Shown here: piece by piece, positions 11,401 to 22,900 of the stretch
Position numbering within the stretch: the stretch's first letter is position 1
Layout: every line of letters starts with the position of its first letter
DNA from: Rotaria socialis
Lineage: Eukaryota; Rotifera; Eurotatoria; Philodinida; Philodinidae
Length of the DNA stretch: 64,000 nt
Direction: 5' to 3'
Assembly (NCBI GenBank): GCA_905331475.1
Contig: CAJNYU010003233.1
Location: forward strand, 1 to 64,000
Notes under the pieces: model-generated
Told to the model about the DNA's origin: nothing
The model's input: only the letters and a program-made list of their open reading frames with translations
Database searches by the model: none
Program-made: the position numbers and the translations under genes

Positions 11401-14400
11401 TGAGTTGCGCTGGATTGCTTCCATGCAATAATAGCACTCTAACGTGTAACAACTCTCAATCGGTCTGCATCGTAAATACTTGTTGTATAAAACCGGTCTG
11501 CTTTCCATTGGTTTCTGCTAGTAACAGTGTATGCCCAACGGGATATCAAAATAGCACAGGTATGGAATAAAAATTGATCTTCATAATGTTGCTGTCTCTT
11601 TTCTTAGTATCATCAACAGTCGTCACGTCCATTACAAGTAAGCTTAACAATATATACCTTTCGGATCGAGATAGTTAAAAAAATCGCTTAGATAGAATAG
11701 GAACTTGATCACGATTGACTGGCTAACGAATGAGTATGAATGATGAGAACCGTCCCAGGGGGAAACAGCGATTTCTGATTTTGCGTCATTTTCTCTGATT
11801 TAGAATGATTTTCAAAAAAATAAAACTCTCCGGACATGAGTGAAAATCGTTAACAATCACAGAAAATGACAAATAGTGACTAAAAATCATTGAAAATCAT
11901 GAAAAATCATTGAAGCTAATTGTAACTCTTTCAAAATCGATTGATTTATGATGATTTTTAACTGATTTAGCGATGATTTAAATCAGCTGTTTTCCCCTTG
12001 GAACCGTCACACAATCACCGCCGAGGACATATACGCCAACACACATTTAGTCGCCAACAGTTTTTTTAGTACAACTCCTAACCACGGAGGCATTTAAATG
12101 GAATTCAGTTTCGCCTAATTGAAAAGAGGCCCTTCTCCGTTTGTATAATGTCTCAGCTGGTTTTTCAGTCCACAAGGTTCAAAATCTGTCTGTAACGACG
12201 AGATGAAAGCTTTTTTTGAAGCAATAAAACGTTTTGTACAAAACTAATCCCAGGTTCTGTCTATTCTATTCTTCACTGTTTCTAGCATCAAGTTTCACAC
12301 CTTCGACTGTTGTCAACTCGAGCTATTCAAGCACATGGACTACCAATAGTCAAACGTTTGCTCGAATATCCGGTGGTGTTGCCAACTATTACTACCAAGC
12401 AATTCGAGTGATTGTGAATACTTCGGGCAATTACAATATCACAAGCAGCAGTAACGTCGACACTTACGGTTATTTGTATGCGACCGCTTTTTATCCTTCA
12501 AACATTAGTCTCAATCTTATTGCACAAGACGATGATTCAGGTGGTAGTTTGCAGTTCGAATTTGGTCGATTCTTCAATTCTAGTGTTGTTTATATTTTGG
12601 TTGCAACGACGTACTCAGGAGGTGTAATGGCTCCATTCTCAATCATTGTTTCAGGTCCATCTAGAGTTAGTTTGCTTTACATAAATACCACATCAGTAAC
12701 ACCTATGAACAGCACAACTGCCACAATTGCTTCAACTACTCAAGGAACAACACCATTGCAAACACCAGCAGTAGCGATGAGTAAGTTAGAAAGACTTTAG
12801 GAGTGTTCCCTCACAACTAATCTCTCGATATGTTTCTACGCTTTCTTTCATACAGCACTGTAACCCATGAATTTCATATTGCTATAAATTTCTCTGCTAG
12901 TGAAAATTCTTAGTGTATTGCGCAAACAAGAAAGAGTGAATGCGTACAATACTTGTATTATATACGCCACAAAAAATTAGTATCTTTCTCATATGTGAAT
13001 TTTTGAAAGCGTTTCCCTGACAAATTAGATACAACTGTTTTTCCTCTTTCGATCTGTGAAATCTGTTTTTCGAAATCTCATAGTAACTCTTATTGGCAAA
13101 AGATTTTCCGAGTACTAGTTTTGAATTATGCATTTCTCTCATTCTGGTTGACTGCTGGATCATGCGGCTGTAAGCTTACTGAATGAACAGCTCCAGCAAA
13201 GTTTCATTGATTTGGCAAATACTTCTAATATTGACACTTCTCATAACCAATAGGTCACGGCTCGTCGAGCTAATAAATGTTTTTGAGATATTTCACAATG
13301 GTACATTCCACTCGTATGTTTTGGATACATAAATGCTTTTTAAATTTATACCCTTGTATTTAGGATTCTCTCTTGTTTGACGACGTTTTGTTGGCAAGCA
13401 TAGTAATATACAGATGCTACTCTAAGACTGCCATAAAATATTGTGAAGCACGATTGAAAATGAGCTTTGAACTTACAAAGTGAGAAAAATTAAAATCCCT
13501 CCCCTCAAAGTTCATTCTCAAGATTAAAACCGATTTCGAGAAAATGAACAACAAGTTAACCAAAACGGTGTAGGAAACGTCTACTGTAGTTAATCAGAAA
13601 ATTTCCTAGTATTATAAAATATTTGACTTATTTTTTAGATTCATCGTGCCTAGTATGGAACCAAAATCCTATCGCCGTTGCAGGAAATGGAACTGCAGGT
13701 AATAATACGCGTTCATTAAATGGACCATGGGATTTGTCAATTGACACAAATCTAAATCTATATGTTAGTGACGGTGGCAACAATCGTATTATAAAGTTTT
13801 CAAGTGGCAATTTGGTTGGGATACCACTGATAAGTCGAGTCGGCAATGGTCTTAGCCAAGTTTCAAACCCATCAGGATCCATCATGGACGCTAACGGTAA
13901 TTTATACATTTCCGACATGTTCAATTACAGAATAATGAAATATGCTAATATTTCTTCCGCATCACAATCTATCATCGGTCAAGTTGTTGCCGGTGGTAGT
14001 TTTGGATTTAATTACAATCAACAATGGATATCTTGGGGCGTAGCAGTCGATGCTCTTGGCAATGTTTTCGTATCTGACTATGGAAATAATCGCGTAATGA
14101 AATGGGCACCACGATCTACTAATGGAACTCTAGTAGCTGGAATAGGAAATGGTACCGCGGGAAACGGTACGAATCAACTTTCATGTCCATTGGGTATTTA
14201 CATTGATCAAAGTATGGCGCTTTACATCGCCGACGCTTGCAATGGACGAATTCAAAAGTGGCTATCCGGTGCATCAACAGGTACAACAGTCGGCGGTGCT
14301 AACGGACAACTAGGTTTTCCGACTGATGTTTCTGTTGATAATTACGGGACCATTTACGCATGGAGTGCTGGTGGACTCTATCGATTTTATCCGGGTTCGA

Positions 14401-14659
14401 CGTCGGGTACCATTGTTATTTCATCTTATACAGTATGTTTTGGTTTTAAATTCGACTCAGTTGGTAATGTATACATTGCTGACTATGAGTCGAATGTGAT
14501 AAGCAAATATACCGTCAACAGTACAAGTTGTGGTGCGTATATGCCTTGCTATGAGTTATACAGCGTCCTAATGAACAGATCGTTTTTTTTCTATTCTAGG
14601 TACTAGAATGGCATCAATTTCAGTTGCATCATCAAAAGTTGCCTCAATGGCGGTTCCAA
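8422..14659 (+). CDS. Secreted mosaic protein: two Cys-rich modules, Ser/Thr linkers, beta-sandwich domain, NHL repeats
   Basis: Exons read directly: 8422-8456, 8518-8537, 8592-8706, 8983-9188, 10966-11010, 11072-11125, 11178-11210, 11275-11559, 11608-11637, 12286-12780, 13639-14532 and 14600-14659, all with GT-AG borders and one continuous frame. The N terminus MANILTALAIFICFVSVSG is a signal peptide. Two related Cys-rich modules follow (QCQPSTCGARAAPC with GVCAASLLPC; QCRAATCSNFTAC with CAGLLPC), separated by three short Ser/Thr-rich exons. The 12286-12780 exon has an N-glycosylation-rich segment with the pattern of PPC-like beta-sandwich domains (IAQDDDSGGSLQFEF). The 13639-14532 exon holds about six NHL repeats such as GNVFVSDYGNNRVMKW, a beta-propeller likely to bind ligands outside the cell. 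Every intron from the second coding exon on is phase 1. The 3' end is not settled: a candidate last exon follows a strong acceptor at about 16041, or exons lie elsewhere before 16,100. The molecular role is unknown. Confidence 0.82.
9467..9792. mobile_element. 326-bp TTAA-flanked MITE in an intron
   Basis: Terminal inverted repeats GTAGGTTAGATTCAG are flanked by TTAA at 9463-9466 and 9793-9796. The arms remain complementary deep into the element, with a turn near 9620. TTAA target sites are typical of piggyBac-like and Kolobok-like transposons, so this is a non-autonomous member of one of these, inserted in the long intron between 9189 and 10965. Confidence 0.7.
11755..12000. mobile_element. 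246-bp hAT-type MITE in an intron
   Basis: Ends CCAGGGGGAAACAGC and, inverted, CAAGGGGAAAACAGC lie between perfect 8-bp duplications GAACCGTC at 11747-11754 and 12001-12008. The interior repeats GATTTT/AAAATC motifs. It lies in the intron upstream of the beta-sandwich exon and has no coding capacity. Confidence 0.85.
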
Positions 14660-17308
14660 GTAAGAGAGATTCTCTTCTCTCAGTGAGACACCCGAAAATA
14701 GTTTCTCTTCGCATAAAACTTCTCATATTTGGTTTTAAAAATTCCACTACTTTCATAATAACTTCGACTAATATTCATTGAATGATTGAGTTCAGTGGAA
14801 TCGTAGACATTTCAATGGATGTCTAAGAATAAATAAGACTCACTGTTTTTCTCGATATGCCATTCGATTTTCATAGCTTTAGACTGCGCCTCCCATTAAG
14901 ATTCAGCCTTCGGTTCTCTGCAAATCATAGCGACAAGAGAAATTCGGTGTCGATTACTGGATTTAGCTCTGTTTCAAAGAACTTCTTTCCAAATTGTGAC
15001 ACTTTCTGTACCAGTTAAACACTTTTTAAAAGTTAGAAAAGTTCATCGGTTGTAATAATCATGAACAGTCTGCCTGATGAAACATGAGAAAAGTCATTTC
15101 AATTAAAATTATTAGCAGAACATTAAGTTTCCTGTCGGAAAAATTTGCACCTATCATATTTCAGCTCTTTGCTCAAGTCTAATCGACAGAAAGTGGTAGC
15201 TAGTAAGAATTCAAGTGAAATTTCTTATTATAATTCAGTAATTTGAAGAAAAGCATGAATTACAGGAGAAAAAAAATAATACTTAACAGTATTTAGTACT
15301 TTTTAATTGCTAGAAATATGAAAAATCGAGGTAAAATTAGGCATTTTTTGAAAATTTGACAGCAGTAGTACTTATCTTATACTATATTATTCTATTGTAA
15401 CGCTTCTTAACTGTCTAATAAGATTTTGAATTTGATGCTCAACAAAATTGGTAGCTTAAATTATCGTTCTACATTGACACCAGAACACAGAACACATAAA
15501 TGCTAGAAAACTATATTTTTTGCTTGAACATTGTTGATTTTACAGAGAATTACGTTCTAAATCGTTCTCAAAAGCTCACGCTAAAATAAAGAAAACGAAA
15601 TATATTATTGAGAAAATACTATCAGTAACATTTATCCTGTGGCTACCCTTAGATATTAGAGAGAAATAGCCAATGAGCTGCAAGAAGATAATCACAGTAT
15701 TGTTATTATAGCTTGAAAATATTGTCATAAGCTTTTCAAATGATATTAAGAACATGAAAAGTACGCGGAATTCAAAAATGATTTACATAACACGCCGAAT
15801 GTTTTAGATATCTCTGTTTTCCTGATAAAAACATGTTTAAACAAGGTGAACTGAATAAAGAGATTATAGTGAGGTCACTGTTTGACTGCGTGGCATTGAC
15901 TTCTAAAAATTAAACACTTGTATGTTACTAATTAATCTCGAAATGATCGAAAAGAAACTATAGTACCCATATATTCATAAGTGTTTGAACTAGTCATGAT
16001 TTGTTTAGTCGGAAAACGAGTTCTTTTTATATTTTTTGCAGATCATCGAGCCATTGTAGAAGCGGCCATATTGAAAACTCGATCCTAATCATGGAATCTT
16101 ACAACTTCACAATAATCAATACAAAATCATATAATTTACGCTATTATGCAATTTATACCTTTGACCTTCAATGTTTTGTCAAACTGTATTCGCTTCCTAT
16201 CCAAGTGAAAAACACTTCTATAACAGTTACCCATCATATATTTACATGTGATGCTTGTTATCTTTTTTCCTTTATTTTGCTCTCATTAGAACACACAAAA
16301 ATGTTCAACACAATCCTTTTCTTCAGTAGCTAACTTAAATCTATATAATCAATAATTTCTTACTAACAATTTTATATTCATATTTAATCTTGGAAATATA
16401 CTTAGCTTAAAATTACCAGGGATTGTTTCTTTTCGGTCGATATATCCAGAAGAGAAAGTGAATGAATGGTAGTAATAGCATCACTCATAGTAGACCTCTA
16501 CAAATATTGATAACGAAGGATGAAGAATATAATCAGCATTTATGCTTTTCAGAGTACCTATCAAATCGATTTTGCCATTACCAGAAGACTGTTGGTGGAT
16601 TTGTTCCCTAGATTGAATGCTAGGGTCTACAATCGGAATTTCGCACGTGTCAGTCTGTCTATGAAACCTTGGCATAAATGACCACTTCTATTGTCGAAAA
16701 TGTCAATTCTATGATCCAAAAAGATCATCTCTATGCAAAAGACAACTGAGCTTTTGAAGCTATGCTGTTAGAAAAGGGTCTGGTCTGGAGTCGACGCCCA
16801 TCAGAAAAGTATCTATGAAATCAATTGAATATTGTTATCAAAATATTCGCAATCAAATTCTACTTCGAAGCATATAATTTTAAGGCAACATTGCTAGTGA
16901 GCCATGTCATGTTCTTATGCGCCTCATCCTATACCTACTCATTTAAATAGTTCGTTGAATTTAATCTGCAGTGATTTCAGTTCGAACGGCTTTTGCATGT
17001 TGATTCATGAGTGATTATCCACAAAATGCCACTTTCGTTTTGTTTCTGTCCTTGTTTTCTTCGATTATATTTCAAAAATATCCGGAATATAATGTTTTTC
17101 GCCATAATACTGTTTCATATATCAATAATAAAACGGAAGTGATATTTTGGTAATAGCTGTGTGTGACCTTGTGTCTCAGAATATCGCATGATTTCGTGGT
17201 GGGGAAGCACCATTTCTTTCGAAGATAGCTATTATCAATCTATGACACTTATTTACGAAAGATTATTTTTCAATAGGGTATCTCTTTTTATGTCTACGTC
17301 TTTGTGAC
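14660..17308. other. Possible 3' end of the NHL-repeat gene, then intergenic
   Basis: Possible terminal exons of the preceding gene lie here. The best acceptor is TTTTTTGCAG ending near 16041, followed by a short open frame to TAA. AATAAA occurs in AGAATAAATAAG near 14829. Nothing else recognisable was found in about 2.6 kb. Confidence 0.35.
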
Positions 17309-17342
17309 TATATAAGGCACGAAAGTTGCCGGAATAAAATCA
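17309..17342 (+). promoter_or_regulatory. TATA box and initiator of the SH3-like secreted gene
   Basis: TATATAAGG at 17309-17317 and TCAGTT with its A at 17342, 33 bp from the first T of the TATA box, form a classic core promoter. The ATG is 46 bp further on. Confidence 0.65.
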
Positions 17343-17387
17343 GTTAAAACTCTATCAAACTTCTTGTATTCTTGTCTCTATATAAAA

Positions 17388-18094
17388 ATGATGCGCTCGT
17401 TCTTTAGTCTGGCTGTTTTATTACTGTCGATCATGATTGGCCATGCGAAGGTACAGTTTTTTTCCTATTCAAATGGTTTTTGAGAGTATCCCATTCGAAA
17501 GAACAAGAAAACTTAATCAACCGTATCGTTGCTTTCTTAATTTTCAATGTCTGAAATCTACTGACGGATTTTGCAGGTTCAAGCTTTTGAAATTAATTTA
17601 GTGCTCTAATGCATCGACTTGACAGAGACACTTTAACAAGGAGGAATATGATTGCCAGATTCATCGTTTGTTTGCTCGATGACAAATCCGCTCTCAATGT
17701 TACAGAAGTTATGAAGGGAAAACCTAAGACATTGTCCAATCTATCCAATTGGCATTATACTTTGAGTCACTCTTGTCGTTAGAGAGAGGAGACGTCTTCT
17801 AGGAGTATAGAATTTATAAGAGTTGATATTTTTCCTACACAACTTGTTTCATATCTATAGGCTGGCTTTGTCTCCTGCAATGATGCCGCCCAAGTTCGCT
17901 CTTGTTCGGCCAGGACCTGTAATATACTGAGCTATGTCGTCAAGGACGGCACTTATTCTTCTGATTGTTACGTCAATGGTGCTCCTGTGACCCTCGTTAC
18001 GACTAACTCCAAATGGTATCGACTCAATTTGAACGCTGGTGGACATGGCTACGTGAGCGCCCACTATTGTTCGGGCAGTCTTAACCAGTGTTAA
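17388..18094 (+). CDS. Small secreted six-cysteine protein with an SH3-like end
   Basis: Two exons, 17388-17450 and 17861-18094, are separated by a 410-bp GT-AG intron falling exactly between codons and encode 98 residues. Exon 1 is the signal peptide (MMRSFFSLAVLLLSIMIGHA). Exon 2 is the mature part of about 77 residues with six cysteines (SCNDA, RSCSARTC, SDCYV, HYC, final NQC), suggesting three disulfides. The stretch SKWYRLNLNAGGHGYVSAHY resembles the end of bacterial SH3-type domains, where W, the G-G pair and GYVSAxY are conserved. That supports a secreted binding protein, perhaps of bacterial origin with an added eukaryotic signal exon; the origin is inference. A strong TATA/initiator promoter suggests high or tissue-specific expression. 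The first of two adjacent ATGs is taken as the start; using the second changes one residue. Confidence 0.8.
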
Positions 18095-19244
18095 TACACT
18101 CTTAATGAACGAACTAAACTCCATTTGCTCCTATATTTTCAATTTCTTGAAATATATCTTATCAATCTAAAATAATTGAAGTCAAAATATTGCGCAGTAG
18201 CAAAGGAAAAAGGAATGAATAGTGTCACAAGTAAACTACGTTTAACGGATGTACACACGAGTAACTCTCTTTCAAAGTTGGCGTTATAACCTCAGAATTC
18301 CTCATTATGTCATATGGAATAATATACATTGCACTGAGCATACTTCCACGAAGCTCCACTTACTTTTGACATCAACTTTACTGCCGACAAATTTTAACAG
18401 TACTAACATTATTCCCTTAACGAATTGTATAACAATTGATATTTATTTTTAATTATAATCATGCGCCAACTGTACACAGACAGGATGCAAAGTCAATTTT
18501 CGTGCACATGAACTCTAAAGTCTGTCTGCTGTTTTTGTTTTGCTGACCAAAATAGGATGGCTATCAAATTTACACATCCAATGTATTCTTTAGTCAAAAT
18601 ATATAGATCACAATGGAATTAACATTTTTATAAATAGAACTCAATGAGCATCACACGTGATTGAAGTACCTGAGTTCACCTCTTAGGATTTCATGAACTG
18701 GAACTTTTCGAAGTTAGACTAAAATTTGCGGTTCAATAGTGAGATTATAAAAGACTTTACTACATCAATGAGAGAATAACAACAGAATACGGTTTCTTTT
18801 TACTGGACACAAACCATACTAAGTATTGCCTATGATAATCATGTTCAAAAAGACTATTCAATGCTTCTACTAAGTCTTTGCAAACACCTTTATTTTTGTA
18901 AATCTTATTGGCGAAGACGATCTGCGTTGTTCTGTGAGATTGTGTATTTATAGTGAAAGAGGAATATCCTCACATCACACAACTGGAGCTATCAGAGAGA
19001 TAATGTATACAGAAATATATGTATTGCACAATTTTAATCGATCTAAAAAAATATAAGATATCAAACTTATAAAGATATAATAGATTTTTTGTAATGTTCT
19101 CTTGCCAAATAGACATTTGAATTATTTTTAGTCTATCTACTGTAAATCATTTAACTTATGATAATAGGAAAATGTTCTATCTCGTATAATCACGAAAAGA
19201 TGTCACACGTGTATATTGATGAGAAAAACAAATTTATTTAACTT
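18095..19244. other. Intergenic, nothing recognised
   Basis: AT-rich space between the plus-strand SH3-like gene and the 3' end of the minus-strand 2H-like gene. These two genes converge. No repeat or RNA gene was seen. Confidence 0.4.
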
Positions 19245-19910
19245 TTAATTCCTTCCGCATTTTTCGTTTTTCCATAAATTATTAACGCAAATGACTCCAT
19301 TCAAATCAATAACTTCATTGATTATTTTAACATAAGCTTGTGTTTCTGCATATTTTTCATTGCTGTTCAATTTCCCATGCCACTCACTCATATGATCATT
19401 AATTGTGATTGATCGTGGTTTATCATATTCGTCCATTTTTATCTCCACTATTTTGTCATCAACAAATCTTTTCCAGAGATCATTAGAGTATACTGGCGTA
19501 TAAGGTTCAACATTGCTTACACTTATTGTTACATGAGGATATTCATTTGTTGAAGAATGGCTATCATTACTACCAGCACTGTGAACTAAGATTGCTTGTG
19601 CATGTTCATCTTCAGCGTAGGCTAAAATTGTTAAATTTTGTACGTGGCCATAATGTGTTTTATATTTATTCATAATGTCGGATCTTGGATTAAATTGAAT
19701 TGTACTATGTTCACAATATATATCACGAGTGTTACCGTAGAATGGAGATGAACTTTCATGAGAACGAAAAAATTTATCTTTTAATAAATTCTTTGCATCT
19801 TCAGTTAAAAATACTGCCAGAAAAGCAGAATTAAAACAACCAATGATAGGAAAACATAGTAAGAGACAAAATATGAAAAGATTCATATTACCTAAATAAT
19901 ACTGAAACAT
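19245..19910 (-). CDS. Secreted 2H phosphoesterase-like protein, intronless
   Basis: One open exon encodes 221 residues. The second ATG (residue 9, base 19886) opens a clean signal peptide (MNLFIFCLLLCFPIIGC) and may be the real start. Two HxT motifs of the 2H phosphoesterase fold are present: CEHSTIQF at residues 66-73 and YPHVTISV at 124-131, about 58 residues apart, each in a hydrophobic strand. The order FLAVFLTEDAKNLL - HST - HVQNLTILAYAED - PHVTIS - PVYSNDLW follows a recalled pattern of phage and cellular 2H proteins (start 'tAlvL', then HxT, then 'pHiT', then 'SN'). 2H enzymes open cyclic phosphates or cut 2'-5' bonds in RNA or nucleotides. A secreted, intronless member is unusual and suggests gene transfer or retroposition. 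The substrate is unknown. Confidence 0.6.
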   Translation of the reverse strand: MFQYYLGNMNLFIFCLLLCFPIIGCFNSAFLAVFLTEDAKNLLKDKFFRSHESSSPFYGNTRDIYCEHSTIQFNPRSDIMNKYKTHYGHVQNLTILAYAEDEHAQAILVHSAGSNDSHSSTNEYPHVTISVSNVEPYTPVYSNDLWKRFVDDKIVEIKMDEYDKPRSITINDHMSEWHGKLNSNEKYAETQAYVKIINEVIDLNGVICVNNLWKNEKCGRN

Positions 19911-21022
19911 ATAATGAAACAGGCGAATTCCACGCTTTTTTCAATTTTATGTCTCAAATGAAAATATCATGAAAAATGACCAGATGTTTTTTATTTCACA
20001 CCCTTTCTTTCCTTAAACAAATGAAAAAACAAGATAGAAAGAAAAACAGAGCACAAACATCCTAGTGTTTTATTCATATTTATCAATAATGAGAAAATTT
20101 ACAGATGACCTATGCTCATACTATTGATTTTTATTCATATTTTGGTTGTGGGTGTGAGGTTTGGCTGGATTTACTTTTTAGAAGAAAAATAAATTCATAA
20201 CTAGATTCTCAACTGGGTGTCCTAAACGTATTATACTTAATCAATTGAAATTTCTCAATTTTTAGGCTATCGCTAGTTTTTCTACAAGTGTTGTTATTTT
20301 AAAGCTTATACCGCCGGTGATATTGGTGACCTAATTTTCATAGTTATTAATGTCTCTTTCAGGTAATAAATCGAGAAAAGAAGAGCGACCATGATTATAA
20401 ACTATCGATCGACTACAATCATAATATAAATGTGCATGCGCTCTTTTTTTTAATATTTATCATGGTTTGTGAGTAAAATAAAAAAAGAAGAAATCTACAT
20501 AGAAAGCTGAGAAAAATAAGGTTTTTTTTAATTGTCAAGTTAACGAAATCAAATTAATTATAACATAATGTTCAGGTGATGTTATTTGGGTACGTCTCTC
20601 TTGATGTGAGGAATAAGGTTATTTAAGAGATAAATTAACGATAGATGAGCGTAAGGATGAAATAATGAACTATCAGAAGACAATAAATCGAAGGACGAAT
20701 AGTCGATAAATGCCATTTTTTATTTTGTACTTCCTTTTCAAACATCGTTAAGTCCGAATCAAGTGACTTAAAAACCAAATTCGGACGAAATTTGACTCGA
20801 TTCAACAAGTACACATTGAGCATCTTATCCTCAACATACATAATAAGTGATACGTATACGACGAATATTGTTAATTGATTCAGCAATGATTGTCATATCA
20901 CTTTCTTTTTGTATGTCAGGGCGTTGATATGAATATGAATATGTAGCAATAGAGTTCATGTTTAAGTCGACATAGACGACTTTATTCATAAATTCGGATA
21001 AAAAAATCCCGTAAAACAACAG
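19911..21022. other. Intergenic, nothing recognised
   Basis: AT-rich stretch upstream of the 2H-like gene. No TATA box at a convincing distance was seen. Minus-strand frames at 20635-21290 are chance, and the rightmost one merely reads through the repeat element that starts at 21023. Confidence 0.4.
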
Positions 21023-21376
21023 TCCAGGTCGAGGTTGACGGAGTTCATCTACGGTCGTAAACGGTCGCATACGGATAAATACGATCACCCAGTTCGATCG
21101 AAACGGTATCGTTTACGGTTCGTTTTCTGAAAGTAAACGGTAGGAAAACGACATCTTTATGGCAGTGAACTGTCCGTATTTTCCCGTAGTACTGGATGCA
21201 GTAATACGGCACTGTAAACGATACCGTATTTCGCTGTATACGGTCGTATATACGCCGGATTCTCATTATGATACGGGCGTATTCCTGCATCCAGTATCAT
21301 GGCCATAGACGGTCTGTTTAGTTATCGTTTTTGTCACCGTAAACGGCCGTATACTGATTGTATTTTCTGACATGGG
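21023..21376. mobile_element. CGTATAC-rich inverted-repeat element, copy A
   Basis: Ends CCAGGTCGAGG and, inverted, CCCATGTCAG. The interior is packed with alternating CGGTCGTA, CGTATAC and GTAAACGG motifs on both strands that can fold back. The most diverged of three copies in the window. No coding capacity. Confidence 0.55.
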
Positions 21377-21710
21377 TACTCAAACGGTCAATAAAAATAT
21401 TATTGGCAGAAAGAAAAACCACGACCACTCAACAGGCAGCTACACCGTTTGTGGCCAATGAACTATGACAAAGTTCGTAATCCCCCATCATGACATTATT
21501 GATGTCTTGTTCAATAATTCTAAAAATAGAAACACTAGATTAGGAAATTTCGTCGGTAGCTTTCTGTTCTAATATCAAAATATAGACTGAAGTTATTCAA
21601 TTCCATCGATCTAGACAACCTTTCAGTGTTGAAACTCTTTAAATTATTACAAGAAGCTATAGATTACGAAGTCTAATAAATCGGGAAGAACAAAGAAAAT
21701 GAAAAGTATA

Positions 21711-21985
21711 CCCAAGTCGAACAGACACGGTCGTAAACGGCTAAATACGACAATATGCGGAGACAAAAAACGATCTCTTACGATTCCTGCACATTGAGCC
21801 CGTATACGATCTCCGTATTGATCCGTATATTACCGTATATGGTCGTATTTCTCTGTATACGACACGGTGATATACAATCGTAATACTGAGTCATGTATTA
21901 CGGTCAAATATGATCGTATACGGGGACAAACGGAGCGTATACGACCGTTTACGATTGTATATGGACTCCGTAAACTTGACCTGGG
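21711..21985. mobile_element. CGTATAC-rich inverted-repeat element, copy B
   Basis: 275 bp from CCCAAGTCGAACAG to the inverse of CCCAGGTCAAG, with TA on both sides (21709-21710 and 21986-21987). The interior has the same CGTATAC/ACGGTCGTA motifs as copies A and C. Non-autonomous DNA transposon of unassigned superfamily. Confidence 0.6.
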
Positions 21986-21987
21986 TA

Positions 21988-22900
21988 ATTTCATGTTATT
22001 CAATATATGGTCTAAATAAAATCTTCTTTGTAATAGTGACTATTATAATGCAAGACATAAAACAACACGGAGACGAACAGTTTAATTCAGTCACATTCAA
22101 GGTATCATTCAGATAATAGTCGATATTAAAGACAATGCTATCATACGAAAAAGAGTTCTACTAAATCGAATGAATCTTTTTGTTTAATGTTGAGAACGTA
22201 TTTCGCATCTTACTATTGTTAAGGTACGCAAGTAATGTAATTATAGTAAATTATTTTAACACTTAGTTTCGATTCGAATTAAATGATTTATAGTTTATAC
22301 GTGAAGAGAAAAATAAAATGTTAAAGATTTTAAGAGTAGTAGACATAGCACTTGTTTGTATATTGTAGTGATTTAAGAACGACAACAAGAACAATAAAAT
22401 ATATGATCTATGAATTGTGAAAGTGATCTCTGTCGATATTGTATACTTACAATCTCGACGGTTCATTCTAGTCTTTTTTTCTCATTCATTCCAGTCAAAT
22501 TTGTACATTTAAAGTATGCATTCTGAATTCAAAAGATTAACAAAAAGTGAAAGAACAACTAATGAATGTTTTCTCGTGTCGTGAAAAAAAACTCCAATAA
22601 TGATACCAATGTAATTTTCGTGACGTTTGCTTTCCCCTGTCATATATTTGATCAGAAAAAAAATCATTTTCAAAACTTCTGATTTTGCGAACAATATCAA
22701 TGGTAATTTGATTTTGTAAACATAATGACAAGATAAATGATTTCCACATAAATATCTTTATTCTTTACGATAAACATTCATGAGTTCGGCATTCAAATGT
22801 GTTGAAAAAACTTCATTCAACATAAATCGACGATGTGGTTTTTTTTTCTAATAAAAATTATTATATTCCTAGCATGCGATTTCTGATCTATTGCCGATCA
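21988..22900. other. Intergenic, nothing recognised
   Basis: AT-rich DNA between element copy B and the broken C2CD3 copy. No gene-like frame was recognised. Confidence 0.35.

Noticed and set aside
13628-13924. 98-residue minus-strand open frame
   Set aside because: Shadow of the NHL-repeat exon.
14661-14780. Continuation of the NHL gene through a 24-bp intron after 14659
   Set aside because: Far shorter than any other intron here; the resulting tail has no module character.
17855-18124. 89-residue minus-strand open frame
   Set aside because: Lies opposite the second exon of the SH3-like gene, which has a signal peptide, clean splice and promoter.
20635-21290. Three overlapping minus-strand open frames
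   Set aside because: No family pattern; one merely reads through inverted-repeat element A.
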